Assembly (NCBI RefSeq): GCF_000016185.1 | Contig: NC_011420.2 | Coordinates: 2,767,001 to 2,831,000 of the forward strand | DNA length: 64,000 bases | Reading direction: 5' to 3' | From: Rhodospirillum centenum SW | GTDB taxonomy: Bacteria; Pseudomonadota; Alphaproteobacteria; Azospirillales; Azospirillaceae | Shown: one piece after another, positions 7,866 to 17,540 of the stretch | Layout of the letters: the number at the start of each line of letters is the position of its first letter | Numbering within the stretch: the stretch's first letter is position 1 | Program-made: the position numbers and the translations under genes | The notes under the pieces: generated by a model | The model's database searches: none | What the model was told of the DNA's origin: nothing | What the model saw: only the letters and a program-made list of their open reading frames with translations

Positions 7866-9860
7866 GTGAGCACACCCGTCCCCCCCCTCCGCCCGCCGCC
7901 CCGCCCCGCCCCGCCGCCGCCGCAACGGCCGGTGCCGCGCCGGGCCGGACGGCGCTGGCCCGGCATCCTGCTGCGGACCGCCGTGGTGGCGTCGATCTGG
8001 GTCTTCATGGCCGGCCTGTTCGCCGTGGCCTGGTTCGCGCACGACCTGCCCGACGTGAGCGGGGCCGTGCAGGTGGAACGGCGGCCGGCGGTCACCCTGG
8101 TGGCGGCGGACGGATCGCCCTTCGCCCGCTTCGGTGACCTGCGCGGCGCCACGGTGGACGTGACGCAGCTTCCGCCGCATCTGGTCAATGCCGTGGTCGC
8201 CACCGAGGACCGGCGCTTCTGGAGCCATTTCGGGCTGGACCCGATCGGCATCGCCCGCGCCGCGGTGACCAACTACCGCGCCGGGCGGGTGGTGCAGGGC
8301 GGCTCGACGCTCACCCAGCAGCTCGCCAAGAACCTGTTCCTGACGCCGGACCAGACCCTGAAGCGCAAGGTGCAGGAGGCGCTGCTGGCCGTCTGGCTGG
8401 AGCGCCGCTACAGCAAGCAGGAGATCCTGACCGCCTATCTGAACCGGGTCTATCTGGGGGCCGGCACCTATGGCGTGGACGCCGCCGCCCGGACCTATTT
8501 CAACAAGCCGGCGACGGAACTGACGCTGCGCGAATCCGCCGTGATCGCCGGCCTGCTGAAGGCGCCGTCGCGCTACACCCCCGCCGCCAACCCCGACCGC
8601 GCCCTGGAGCGGGCGGAGGTGGTGCTGCGCGCCATGCTGGACGAGGGCTACATCAACGAGGCGGAGATGCGGGCGGCGCTGGACATTCCGCCGGTGCCGC
8701 GGCGCAAGCCGGGCAGCGAGGGCGAGGGCCGCTACTTCGCCGCCTGGGTGGCCGACCAGGTGGCCGCCTTCGTCGGTCCCGACCATGGCGATCTGGTCAT
8801 CTACACCTCCTTCGATCCGGCCATCCAGCGCGCCGCGGAAAGCCATGTGGCGGCCCTGCTGCGCGGTCCGGGGGCGGAGGCGCGGGTCGGGCAGGCGGCC
8901 GTGGTGGTGATGACGCCGGACGGCGCCGTGAAGGCCCTGGTGGGCGGCCGCGACTACGGCGAGAGCCAGTTCAACCGCGCCACCCAGGCCCTGCGCCAGC
9001 CCGGATCGGCCTTCAAGCCGGTGGTCTTCCTGTCGGCCCTGGAGATGGGCTGGACAGAGACCTCCACTGTGCTGGACGCGCCCTACCGCAAGGGCAAGTG
9101 GGCGCCGGAGAACTATGACGGCAAGTACCGCGGCGAGATCACCCTGCGCGACGCCCTGGCCCATTCGGTGAACACGGCGACCGTGCGCCTGCTGGAGGCG
9201 TCGGGCGTGGACAACGCCATCAGCGTGGCCCGCCGGCTGGGCCTGACCTCGACCATGCGGCGCGACCTGTCGCTGGCGCTGGGCACCAGCGAAGTGACCC
9301 TGCTGGAACTGACCGGCGCCTACGCCACCTTCGCCAACCGCGGCCGGGCCGTGATGCCCTATGCCATCCTGGAGATCCGCGACGCCAACGGCCAGCTCCT
9401 GTACCAGCGCCGCGGCTCCGGGGCGGGCTATGCCGTCTCCGGGCCGGAGGTGGCGGCGATGACCCGGCTGCTGCTGGCGCCGATCGCCTACGGCACGGGC
9501 GGCGCCGCCCGGCTGGACCGCATGGCCGCCGGCAAGACCGGCACGACGCAGGACTACCGCGACGCCTGGTTCGTCGGCTTCACCGCCGATCTGGTGGCCG
9601 GGGTCTGGATGGGCAACGACGACGGCGCGCCGATGAAGCGGATCACCGGCGGCACCCTGCCGGCGCGGCTCTGGCACGACGTCATGATGGCGGCCCATAC
9701 CGGGCTGCCGCCGCGCGACCTGCCGGGGCTGGACGGCGGGCCGGGCCGCGCCGTGCCGGAACCGCTGGTGGCGGAGCGCACGCCGGAGGAGGCGGTGGCC
9801 CCGTCCCCGCCCGCCAGTTCCATCGGCGAGCTTCTGGACCGGCTGACCGGCGGCCGCTGA
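7866..9860 (+). CDS. Penicillin-binding protein 1A family (bifunctional transglycosylase/transpeptidase)
   Basis: About 664 residues from the GTG at 7866; a TTG at 7743 would add 41 Pro/Arg-rich residues. A Pro-rich cytoplasmic tail precedes one membrane helix (LLRTAVVASIWVFMAGLFAV). The GT51 transglycosylase domain follows, with catalytic Glu about 114 in VVATEDRRFWSHFG and the motif GGSTLTQQLAKN. The transpeptidase domain has the SxxK nucleophile in PGSAFKPV (Ser about 381), SVN in AHSVNTATV, and KTGT in AAGKTGTTQDYRDAWFVG. It polymerises and cross-links peptidoglycan in the periplasm. All catalytic motifs are intact. No clear ribosome-binding site precedes either start, so the start is uncertain. 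Confidence 0.93.
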   Translation: MSTPVPPLRPPPRPAPPPPQRPVPRRAGRRWPGILLRTAVVASIWVFMAGLFAVAWFAHDLPDVSGAVQVERRPAVTLVAADGSPFARFGDLRGATVDVTQLPPHLVNAVVATEDRRFWSHFGLDPIGIARAAVTNYRAGRVVQGGSTLTQQLAKNLFLTPDQTLKRKVQEALLAVWLERRYSKQEILTAYLNRVYLGAGTYGVDAAARTYFNKPATELTLRESAVIAGLLKAPSRYTPAANPDRALERAEVVLRAMLDEGYINEAEMRAALDIPPVPRRKPGSEGEGRYFAAWVADQVAAFVGPDHGDLVIYTSFDPAIQRAAESHVAALLRGPGAEARVGQAAVVVMTPDGAVKALVGGRDYGESQFNRATQALRQPGSAFKPVVFLSALEMGWTETSTVLDAPYRKGKWAPENYDGKYRGEITLRDALAHSVNTATVRLLEASGVDNAISVARRLGLTSTMRRDLSLALGTSEVTLLELTGAYATFANRGRAVMPYAILEIRDANGQLLYQRRGSGAGYAVSGPEVAAMTRLLLAPIAYGTGGAARLDRMAAGKTGTTQDYRDAWFVGFTADLVAGVWMGNDDGAPMKRITGGTLPARLWHDVMMAAHTGLPPRDLPGLDGGPGRAVPEPLVAERTPEEAVAPSPPASSIGELLDRLTGGR

Positions 9861-9905
9861 GGGCCGCCGGACATTCCGCCACCGGCGGCCGCTGAGGGCC
9901 GCCGG
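9846..9905. repeat. Duplicated 25-bp stem-loop at the end of the PBP1A gene (bidirectional terminator)
   Basis: The 25-bp sequence beginning ACCGGCGGCCGCTGAGGGCC occurs identically at 9846-9870 and 9881-9905. Each copy folds into a 9-bp stem (CCGGCGGCC / GGCCGCCGG) around a GCTGAG loop. The first copy contains the TGA stop of the PBP1A gene, so the duplication re-created the gene's last codons downstream. It lies between convergent genes and probably terminates both. Confidence 0.75.
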
Positions 9906-9917
9906 CCCGCAAGCCCG

Positions 9918-11021
9918 TCAGACCGGCTGCAGTTCGGACAGGAACGGATAGTCCGTGTAGCCCTTCTCCCCGCCGCCGTAGAAGGTAGCAGGGTCGGCCG
10001 CGTTCAGCGGCGCATCCAGGCGGTAGCGTTCGACCAGATCGGGGTTGGCGATGAAGGGCACGCCGAAGGCGACCGCATCGGCCTGACCGTCCGCCAGGGC
10101 GCGCGTGGCCGTCGCCTTGTCGTAGCCGCCGTTGACGATGTAGGGACCCGTGAACGCCTGCCGGAGCTGGCGGGAGACGCGGGCGGTGCCCTTCGGGCTC
10201 ATCGGGTGGTCGTCGCGCAGCGGCTCGATCACATGCAGATAGGCCAGCCCGAAACGGTTCAGCGCCGCGGCGGCATGGCCGAAGGTGGCCGCCGGATCGG
10301 CGTCGGACATGCCGTTCACGGCATTGGTGGGGGAGAGGCGCACGCCCACCCGGTCGCCGCCCAGCACGTCCGTCACCGCGGCCGTCACCTCCAGCAGGAG
10401 GCGGGCGCGGTTCTCCACGCTGCCGCCATAGGCGTCGGTGCGGGCGTTGGAGCCGCTGCGCAGGAACTGGTCGATCAGGTAGCCGTTGGCGGCGTGGATC
10501 TCCACCCCGTCGAAGCCGGCCTCGCGGGCGCGGGCGGCGGCGGCGGCGAACTTCCCGACGATGCCGGGGATCTCCTCGATCTCCAGGGCGCGCGGGGTGG
10601 GGGCCTCCACCAGCCCCTGGTGGGTATAGAGCTTGATCCCGGGGCTGATGGCGCTGGGCGCCACCGGCAGGGCGCCGCCGGGCTGGTAGCTCTGGTGCGA
10701 GACGCGGCCGACATGCCAGAGCTGCACGACGATGCGGCCGCCCGCCTCGTGCACGGCGTCGGTGACGGCGCGCCAGCCGGCGACCTGCGCGTCGGTGTGG
10801 AGGCCGGGCGTGTCGGGATAGCCCTGGCCCTCGGGCGTGACCTGCGTCGCCTCCGCGATGATGAGGCCGGCCGTGGCGCGCTGCCGGTAGTAGGTCACGG
10901 CCAGCGGGTTCGGCACGTTGCCCGCGACGGCCCGGGAGCGGGTCAGCGGCGCCATCACCAGACGGTTGGGCAGGTCCAGCGCGCCCAGGCGCACGGGCGT
11001 GAACAGGGTGGTATCGCTCAT
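9918..11021 (-). CDS. Old Yellow Enzyme family alkene reductase (NADH:flavin oxidoreductase)
   Basis: 367 residues. The FMN-binding TIM barrel starts FTPVRLGALDLPNRLVMAPL. The pattern includes WHVGRVSH, FDGVEIHAANGYLIDQFLR, GSVENRARLLLEV, and the C-terminal phosphate site VAFGVPFIANPDLVERYRLD. The ANGYL tract and upstream His/Asn region match NemA-type enzymes that reduce N-ethylmaleimide, nitrate esters and other electrophiles. The ATG at 11019-11021 fits the family start. A perfect 12-bp palindrome of TetR type lies 72 bp upstream, which suggests induction by an electrophile-sensing repressor, but no such repressor gene is adjacent. Confidence 0.92.
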   Translation of the reverse strand: MSDTTLFTPVRLGALDLPNRLVMAPLTRSRAVAGNVPNPLAVTYYRQRATAGLIIAEATQVTPEGQGYPDTPGLHTDAQVAGWRAVTDAVHEAGGRIVVQLWHVGRVSHQSYQPGGALPVAPSAISPGIKLYTHQGLVEAPTPRALEIEEIPGIVGKFAAAAARAREAGFDGVEIHAANGYLIDQFLRSGSNARTDAYGGSVENRARLLLEVTAAVTDVLGGDRVGVRLSPTNAVNGMSDADPAATFGHAAAALNRFGLAYLHVIEPLRDDHPMSPKGTARVSRQLRQAFTGPYIVNGGYDKATATRALADGQADAVAFGVPFIANPDLVERYRLDAPLNAADPATFYGGGEKGYTDYPFLSELQPV

Positions 11022-11092
11022 GGTCGGTTCCGGTTCGGGGACGGGGGTCCGGTGCGGGCCCGCGGACGGCACCCGCGCGCCAGGATTTAATG

Positions 11093-11104
11093 TACCGATC
11101 GGTA
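11093..11104. promoter_or_regulatory. TetR-type operator upstream of the alkene reductase
   Basis: TACCGATCGGTA is a perfect palindrome inside an A/T-rich patch (TTTAATG before it, AAGTAAA after it) in otherwise G/C-rich DNA. ACCGATCGGT-type palindromes are typical of TetR/AcrR-family operators near OYE and oxidoreductase genes. The A/T patch probably holds the core promoter as well. Confidence 0.6.
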
Positions 11105-11162
11105 AAGTAAAGGGGGACGCCGACCCGCGTCCCCCCGCAATACCGGTCCCCGCCGGACGGCG

Positions 11163-14100
11163 CTACGCCGCCAGCAGGCCGCGGAGCTGGCGCACGGCCA
11201 CCGCCAGCATGGCGAGGTCCACGCTGGCCGAGGTGTGCAGCTCCTGCAACAGCCCGTGCAGCCGTTCCATCGGGCCGGGGCAGGTGCCGGCGAAGGCATC
11301 CAGCAGGGCGTCGCGCCCGCCGTCGCCGCCGGCCAGCACGCGGGCCGCCAGCCGGGCCTGCAACGACCAGAGGTCGTCCACGATGGCCGCCACGGCCTGA
11401 CGCTGCCAGTGGTTGGCGGCGACGATCCCGGCGGCGCGGTCGCGCAGCCAGTCGAAGCCCAGCCGTTCGCCCAGGGCGAAGTAGACGGCCGCCACCTCGC
11501 GCACCAGCGGCCGGCCGCTCTCCGCCGCGATCTGCGCGATGTCCGGCGCGCTGGCCAGCACCGGCAGGGCCGCGATGCGCGCGGCCAGGGCGGCCGGCAC
11601 GCCGTGGGCCGCCAGCTCGGCCTCCCGCTTCGCCAGATCGTCGCCCCCCAGCACCTCGGCCAGACAGCCGGCCAGATCCTCCACCACCGGGGCCAGCCGC
11701 TCCACCTCGGCGCGGATGTCCAGCGGATGGTGGCCGTTCAGCAGCAGCCAGGGCACCGCCCGGCGCATCAGCCGGTGCGTCTCCAGGATCATGGCGGTCT
11801 GCACCTGCGCCGGAACGCGGGTGTCCAGCGCCTCGATCCCCTCCCAGGCGGCGCGCAGGGCGAAGGCGTCGCGGACGGCGATATAGGCGCGGGCCACGTC
11901 GCCCTCGCGCTGGCCGGTCTGCTCCGTCATCTCCCAGACGAAGGAGGGGCCGACACGGTTGACCATGGCGTTGGTGGCCACGGTGCAGATGATCTCCCGC
12001 CGCAGCCGGTGGCTTTCGATGGCCTCGGGGAAGCGGTCGCGCAGGGCGCTGGGGAAGTAGCGCTCCAGGTCGCGCGCCATGCGCGGATCGTCCGGCAGTT
12101 CGGACGCCAGCAGCTTGTCGTACAGGTCGATCTTGGCATAGGCCAGCAGCACGGCCAGTTCCGGCCGGGTCAGCCCCAGCCTGCGCTGGGCGCGCGCCGC
12201 CACCTCGTCATCGTCGGGCAGGAACTCGATGGCCCGGTGCAGCCGCCCGGCCTTCTCCAGATGGCGGGCGAAGCGGGCATGGTCCTCCAGCATCTCCGCC
12301 GCCCGGGCCTGGGCCACGGTCAGCGCCTGGGTCTGCTTGTAGTTGTCGTCCAGCACCAGGCGCGCCACCTCGTCCGTCATGGCGGCCAGCAGCGTGTCGC
12401 GCTCCTGGAGGTCCATGCCGGTGCGGTCGATCACGTCGCGCAGCAGGATCTTGATGTTCACCTCATGGTCGGAGGTGTCCACGCCCGCGGAATTGTCGAT
12501 GGCGTCGGTGTTGATCCGCACGCCGGCCAGCGCCGCCTCGATGCGGCCGCGCTGGGTGACGCCCAGGTTCGCCCCCTCGCCCACCACCTTGGCGCGCAGC
12601 TCGCGGGCGTTGACGCGCAGGGCGTCGTTCGCCTTGTCGCCGACATCGGCGTTCGTCTCGTCGGCGGATTTCACGTAGGTGCCGATGCCGCCGAACCAGA
12701 GCAGGTCCACCGGCGCGCGCAGCATCGCCTGCATCAGCTCCGCCGGGGTCAGCCGGTCCACGCTCAGGCCCAGCAGCGCCTTGATCTGCGGCGTCAGCCC
12801 GATGGACTTGGCGCTGCGCTCGAAGACCCCGCCGCCCTCGCTGATGAGGGAGCGGTCGTAGTCCGCCCAGCTCGACCGCGGCAGCGTGAACAGGCGCCGG
12901 CGCTCCTCCCAGCCCCGGGCCGCGTCGGGAGCGGGGTCCAGGAAGATGTGCCGGTGGTCGAAGGCCCCGACCAGCCGGATGTGGCGCGACAGCAGCATGC
13001 CGTTGCCGAACACGTCGCCCGACATGTCGCCCACGCCCATGACGGTGAAGTCCTCCGCCTGGGTGTCCGTCCCCAGTTCGCGGAAGTGGCGCTTCACGCT
13101 TTCCCAGGCGCCGCGGGCGGTGATGCCCATCTTCTTGTGGTCATAACCGGCGGAGCCGCCGCTGGCGAAGGCGTCGTCCAGCCAGAAACCGTAGTCGCGG
13201 CTGACGGCGTTGGCGATGTCGGAGAAGGTGGCCGTGCCCTTGTCGGCGGCGACCACCAGATAGGGGTCGTCACCGTCCAGCCGGACCACGTCCACGGGCG
13301 GCACCACCTCCCCCGCCACCAGATTGTCGGTGAGGTCCAGCAGGCCGCGCATCATGGTCTTGTAGCACTCGACCACCTCGGCCATCAGGGCCTCGCGGCC
13401 GGCGGCCGCGGGCGGCGGGTTCTTGACCACGAAGCCGCCCTTGGAGCCGACCGGCACGATGACCGCGTTCTTGACCATCTGGGCCTTCAGCAGGCCCAGG
13501 ATCTCGGTGCGGAAATCCTCCTTGCGGTCGGACCAGCGGATGCCGCCGCGGGCGACCTTGCCGCCGCGCAGGTGGATCGCCTCCGTCCGCGGGCTGTAGA
13601 CCCAGATCTCCACCCACGGCCGCGGCAGCGGCAGATCGTCGATGGAGCGGCTGTCCAGCTTGAAGGAGATGTAGGATTTCGGCTGCCCGTCCGGCCCCTT
13701 CTGGAAGAAGTTGGTGCGCAGGGTGGCGCGGATCAGGTTCAGCAGCCGGCGCAGGATGCGGTCCTGGTCCAGGTTCGTCACCCGGTCCAGGGCATGGTCG
13801 ATCTCCAGGATCAGGCCCATGCGCCGGCTGTCCACCTCGGCCACGCCGACCGCGGCGCGCAGCGCCGGGTCGTGGGTGGTGCGGAACAGGTCGAACAGCC
13901 GGCGGGTGATGTCGGCGTGCGCGGCCAGCGTCTCTTCGATGTATTCCTGGGTGAAGTCGAAGCGGGCCTGCTTCAGGTACTTCACATAGCCGCGGAAGAC
14001 CGCCACCTCGCGCCAGGTCAGCCCGGCGCCCAGCACCAGCCGGTTCAGCCCGTCGGACTGGGCCTCGCCGGTCCAGGCGTGCAGGAAGGCGTCCTCGAAG

Positions 14101-16031
14101 GCGGTCTTCGTCTTCTCCAGATCCACGGCACGGCCGTCGGCCGTGCGCATCTGGAAGTCCTGGATCACCAGCGGGCGGGCAGCGGCGCCCTCCGGCCGGT
14201 CGGCGGGGGCCAGCTCGAACGGGCCGCCTTCCGCCAGGATGCGCAGCCCCAGATCCTCCAGCACCGGCAGGATGCGCGACAGCTCCACCGGCGTGTCGCG
14301 CTGGAACACCTTGAAGCACAGCTCGTCCGGTTCCGCCGCCACCGGGCGGTAGAGGTTCAGAGCGACGGGAACGCCGGCCATCACCCGCTCGAACCGCTCG
14401 ATGTCCGCCACCGCCTCGGCGGCGGTGTAGGTCTCGCGGTAGCTGGCCGGCAGCAGCGGGGCATAGCGCCGGCAGAGCTGGATGCCGACGGCCTCCCCCT
14501 TCGACTCGACCAGGGCGTGCTGCAGACGGTCCTGCCAGCCGCGCGCCGCCTCGATGAGCTGGCCCTCCAGCACCGCCGGGTCCACCTCGGGCACCTGCCC
14601 GGGGGTGGTGCGGACGATGAAGTGGACCCGCGCCAGCACGCTTTCCGCCAGGGTCACGTTGACCTTGGTCGCGCTGCCGCCATAGGCGCGCTCGATCAGC
14701 GCCTGCATGCGCCGGCGCAGGTCGGTGTCGTAGCGGTCGCGCGGGACGTAGACGAGGCAGGAGACGAAGCGGCCGAACGGGTCCTTGCGCACGAACAGGG
14801 CGACGCGCTGGCGTTCCTGGAGATGCAGGACGCCCAGCGCGATCTCGAACAGCTCGTCCTCGCCGATCTGGAACAGCTCGTCGCGGGGGAAGGTCTCCAG
14901 GATGTGGACCAGCGCCTTGCCGTCATGGCCGCGCGGATCGAAGCCGGAGCGTTCCACCGTGCGGGCCACCTTCTGGCGCAGGAAGGGAATGTCGCGGGCG
15001 GAGCGGTTGTAGGCGGTGCTGGTCAGCAGGCCGCAGAAGAGGCGTTCGCCCACTTCCCTGCCTTCGGCGTCGAACAGCTTGACCATCACCGCGTCCAGCG
15101 GCACCGAGCGGTGGACGGTGGACAGCCGGTTCGACTTGGTCACCATCAGCAGACGCGGCTGCCGCACGAAGGCCCGGACCTCCGGCGGCAGATGGGAGAA
15201 GTTGCGCAGCCCGTCGAACACCGAGATGTCGTCGTCGCGCAGGATGCCCAGCCCGGCGCCGCGCTGCACGTCCAGCGTCTGCTCGCCGCCCTCCTCCGCG
15301 CCGAAGCGGTATTCGCGCGCGCCCAGGAAGATGAAATGGTCATCCTCCATCCAGCGCAGGAAGGAGAGGCCCTCGCGCACCTCGTCCGCCGGCAGGGGCG
15401 GCGGGTTCGCCTCCGCCTCGGCCAGGGTCTCGCGCACCCGCGCGCGCATCGCCGACCAGTCGGCGACCGCATCGCGCACGTCGGCCAGCACGCGGGCGAT
15501 GCCGTCGCGCAGCGTATCCAGAAGCTCGGGGCCGGACTGCTGGTCCACCTCGATATGCATGAAGCTCTCGGCCACCGCGTCGGTGGGGGCGGCATGCGGC
15601 TCGTACAGTTCCAGCAGGCGGCCGTCGGCGTCGCGCGCGACCTTCACCACCGGATGGATGACCAGATGCACCGAGAGGCCGTGCCGGTTCAGCTCGGCGG
15701 AAACGCTGTCCACCAGGAACGGCATGTCGTCGTTGACGATCTCCACCACCGTATGGGCGGTGTGCCAGCCGTCAGCGTCCACCCGCGGGTTCAGCACCCG
15801 GACCAGGGCCTCGCCCGGGCGGCGGCGCGCGCCGACCTGCCAGATCGCCAGCGCGGCCCCGTACAGTTCGTCGGCACTGCTGCGCAGGATGTCGTCGGGC
15901 GGTACGTTCGCGTAGAACTGCCGGACGAAGCGTTCGGCGGCGGCGGCCTTCTCCCGCGCCAGCCGGTCCCGCACCCGCCCCACAACCTGTTCCGTCAGCT
16001 CCACCTTGCGCTGCTCCAGTCTGAGCGCCAT
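11163..16031 (-). CDS. NAD-specific glutamate dehydrogenase, large (about 180 kDa) type
   Basis: 1622 residues, the length of the GDH180 class found in Proteobacteria. It converts glutamate plus NAD to 2-oxoglutarate and ammonium. A long N-terminal regulatory region (residues 1 to about 700, starting MALRLEQRKVELTEQVVGRV) precedes the catalytic core, which has the conserved substrate segment VARGGIRWSDRKEDFRTEI, then GLLKAQMVKNAVIVPVGSKG, and the nucleotide-binding region near VGEGANLGVTQRGRIE. A helical C-terminal domain follows. The start ATG at 16029-16031 follows a GGGAG ribosome-binding site. The gene is alone on its strand here and likely monocistronic. Confidence 0.96.
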   Translation of the reverse strand: MALRLEQRKVELTEQVVGRVRDRLAREKAAAAERFVRQFYANVPPDDILRSSADELYGAALAIWQVGARRRPGEALVRVLNPRVDADGWHTAHTVVEIVNDDMPFLVDSVSAELNRHGLSVHLVIHPVVKVARDADGRLLELYEPHAAPTDAVAESFMHIEVDQQSGPELLDTLRDGIARVLADVRDAVADWSAMRARVRETLAEAEANPPPLPADEVREGLSFLRWMEDDHFIFLGAREYRFGAEEGGEQTLDVQRGAGLGILRDDDISVFDGLRNFSHLPPEVRAFVRQPRLLMVTKSNRLSTVHRSVPLDAVMVKLFDAEGREVGERLFCGLLTSTAYNRSARDIPFLRQKVARTVERSGFDPRGHDGKALVHILETFPRDELFQIGEDELFEIALGVLHLQERQRVALFVRKDPFGRFVSCLVYVPRDRYDTDLRRRMQALIERAYGGSATKVNVTLAESVLARVHFIVRTTPGQVPEVDPAVLEGQLIEAARGWQDRLQHALVESKGEAVGIQLCRRYAPLLPASYRETYTAAEAVADIERFERVMAGVPVALNLYRPVAAEPDELCFKVFQRDTPVELSRILPVLEDLGLRILAEGGPFELAPADRPEGAAARPLVIQDFQMRTADGRAVDLEKTKTAFEDAFLHAWTGEAQSDGLNRLVLGAGLTWREVAVFRGYVKYLKQARFDFTQEYIEETLAAHADITRRLFDLFRTTHDPALRAAVGVAEVDSRRMGLILEIDHALDRVTNLDQDRILRRLLNLIRATLRTNFFQKGPDGQPKSYISFKLDSRSIDDLPLPRPWVEIWVYSPRTEAIHLRGGKVARGGIRWSDRKEDFRTEILGLLKAQMVKNAVIVPVGSKGGFVVKNPPPAAAGREALMAEVVECYKTMMRGLLDLTDNLVAGEVVPPVDVVRLDGDDPYLVVAADKGTATFSDIANAVSRDYGFWLDDAFASGGSAGYDHKKMGITARGAWESVKRHFRELGTDTQAEDFTVMGVGDMSGDVFGNGMLLSRHIRLVGAFDHRHIFLDPAPDAARGWEERRRLFTLPRSSWADYDRSLISEGGGVFERSAKSIGLTPQIKALLGLSVDRLTPAELMQAMLRAPVDLLWFGGIGTYVKSADETNADVGDKANDALRVNARELRAKVVGEGANLGVTQRGRIEAALAGVRINTDAIDNSAGVDTSDHEVNIKILLRDVIDRTGMDLQERDTLLAAMTDEVARLVLDDNYKQTQALTVAQARAAEMLEDHARFARHLEKAGRLHRAIEFLPDDDEVAARAQRRLGLTRPELAVLLAYAKIDLYDKLLASELPDDPRMARDLERYFPSALRDRFPEAIESHRLRREIICTVATNAMVNRVGPSFVWEMTEQTGQREGDVARAYIAVRDAFALRAAWEGIEALDTRVPAQVQTAMILETHRLMRRAVPWLLLNGHHPLDIRAEVERLAPVVEDLAGCLAEVLGGDDLAKREAELAAHGVPAALAARIAALPVLASAPDIAQIAAESGRPLVREVAAVYFALGERLGFDWLRDRAAGIVAANHWQRQAVAAIVDDLWSLQARLAARVLAGGDGGRDALLDAFAGTCPGPMERLHGLLQELHTSASVDLAMLAVAVRQLRGLLAA

Positions 16032-16392
16032 GGCATCACTCCCTTGTCAGGCCCGCATTCTTGGCCGGCGGGCCTTCATCTAAGCTGTGACCACCATTAC
16101 AGGAATCGGCACGGCCGCGTAGTATCCTGTAGGCGGGGTCCGTGCGAACGCAACGGACGTGCCGGCGGCGCTGCCTGCCGGTTGCGGCATTTCCGCCCGG
16201 CCCCGCCGCCGACAACTTTCCGTCCCCCCGGCGCCCGGTCCGGTCCGGAGATGTCGCCTTCGGCCGCGACGCGGACAGGAGGGGCATGGGAGCGCCCGGT
16301 CGGAGGGACCCCGTCCGGAGAGGGTTGGCCGCGGCGGGGGCGCGCGCCCATATGGCGCTGACCCCCTCCGTTTCCGGCCAAGGCATACCCCC
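16032..16392. other. Intergenic region between glutamate dehydrogenase and heme A synthase
   Basis: 361 bp with no gene recognised, holding two divergent promoters. One weak inverted repeat is visible: TACAGGA at 16098-16104 and TCCTGTA at 16125-16131, with 20 bp between arms, about 67 bp before the dehydrogenase start. It could be an operator for a regulator binding two helical turns apart; I cannot name it. Confidence 0.35.
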
Positions 16393-17517
16393 GTGACCAG
16401 CCTCTCCCTCAGCCCCGCCGCCGGGCCGCAACGGTCCGCGGCCGCGCCGAAGGCCGTCGCCGTCTGGCTGCTGGTCTGCGCCGGCATGGTCTTCGCCATG
16501 GCGATCATCGGCGCCATCACCCGACTGACCGAAAGCGGCCTGTCCATCACCGAATGGAAGCCCGTCACCGGCGCCCTGCCGCCCCTGAGCGAGGCGCAGT
16601 GGCTGGCCGAGTTCGAGAAGTACCGCCAGATCCCGGAGTACCAGCTCCTGAAGCGCGGCATGTCGCTGGAGGAGTTCAAGGGCATCTACTTCTGGGAGTG
16701 GCTGCACCGCCTCTGGGGCCGGCTGATCGGAGTCGTCTTCCTGCTGCCGTTCGTCTGGTTCTGGGTCCGCGGACAGGTGTCGCGGGCGCTGGCGCCGACG
16801 CTGGCGGGCCTGTTCCTGCTGGGCGGGCTGCAGGGATTCATCGGCTGGTTCATGGTGCAGTCCGGCCTGACCGAGCGCACCGACGTGAGCCATTACCGGC
16901 TGGCGCTGCATCTGGGCATGGCCTTCCTGATCTATGCCGCGCTGCTGAAGGTGGCGCTGGGCCTGCTGGACCCGGCGCCGGCGCCGCAGCCGGCAGCCGG
17001 GCGGCTGCGGCCGCACGCCTGGGCGGCGCTGGCGCTGCTGGGCGTCACCATCGTCTGGGGCGCCTTCGTCGCCGGCATCAATGCCGGCTTCGCCTACAAC
17101 ACCTGGCCGCTGATGGGCGGCACCCTGGCCCCGGCGGAGATGTGGACCCAGACGCCGGTCTGGCTGAACCTGCTGGAGAACACGGCCGCCGTGCAGTTCG
17201 TCCACCGCTGGCTGGCCGTGGTCACGGCCCTGGTCGTGCTGTCCCTGTGCTGGCAGGCATGGCGGACGGGGGGCGGAACACGGCTGCGCGGCGTGGCCGC
17301 CGGGCTGGCGGCGGCCACCGTGGCGCAGGTCGGGCTGGGCATCGCCACGCTGCTGAGCGTCGTCTGGATTCCGCTGGCGACGGCGCACCAGGGCGGGGCC
17401 CTGGTGCTGACGGGGCTGCTGGTCTGGACCCTGCACCTGCTGCGGCCCCCGGAAACGCCCCGGCAGGCAACGCCCCTGACGGCAACGCCCCTGACGGAGA
17501 TGCCGGCGCCCCGCTGA
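16393..17517 (+). CDS. ctaA: Heme A synthase (CtaA/COX15 family)
   Basis: 374 residues with about eight membrane helices. It oxidises the C8 methyl of heme O to give heme A for aa3-type cytochrome oxidase. Family marks are GAITRLTESGLSITEWKPV near the N-terminus, the heme-ligand histidines in YFWEWLHRLWGR and SHYRLALHLG, and in the second half VQFVHRWLAV and ATAHQGGA. The GTG at 16393 gives MTSLSLSPAAG; longer versions upstream are Arg-rich and non-homologous. No Cys pair is visible in the first periplasmic loop, as in alphaproteobacterial and mitochondrial forms. Confidence 0.95.
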   Translation: MTSLSLSPAAGPQRSAAAPKAVAVWLLVCAGMVFAMAIIGAITRLTESGLSITEWKPVTGALPPLSEAQWLAEFEKYRQIPEYQLLKRGMSLEEFKGIYFWEWLHRLWGRLIGVVFLLPFVWFWVRGQVSRALAPTLAGLFLLGGLQGFIGWFMVQSGLTERTDVSHYRLALHLGMAFLIYAALLKVALGLLDPAPAPQPAAGRLRPHAWAALALLGVTIVWGAFVAGINAGFAYNTWPLMGGTLAPAEMWTQTPVWLNLLENTAAVQFVHRWLAVVTALVVLSLCWQAWRTGGGTRLRGVAAGLAAATVAQVGLGIATLLSVVWIPLATAHQGGALVLTGLLVWTLHLLRPPETPRQATPLTATPLTEMPAPR

Positions 17518-17540
17518 GCGCCGGCCCCCCTGCGGTGCCG

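Noticed and set aside
11235-16361. 1708-codon plus-strand frame opposite the glutamate dehydrogenase gene
   Set aside because: Its composition (Gln/His/Arg/Gly-rich) is that expected for an antisense shadow of a high-GC gene, and it has no domain resemblance.
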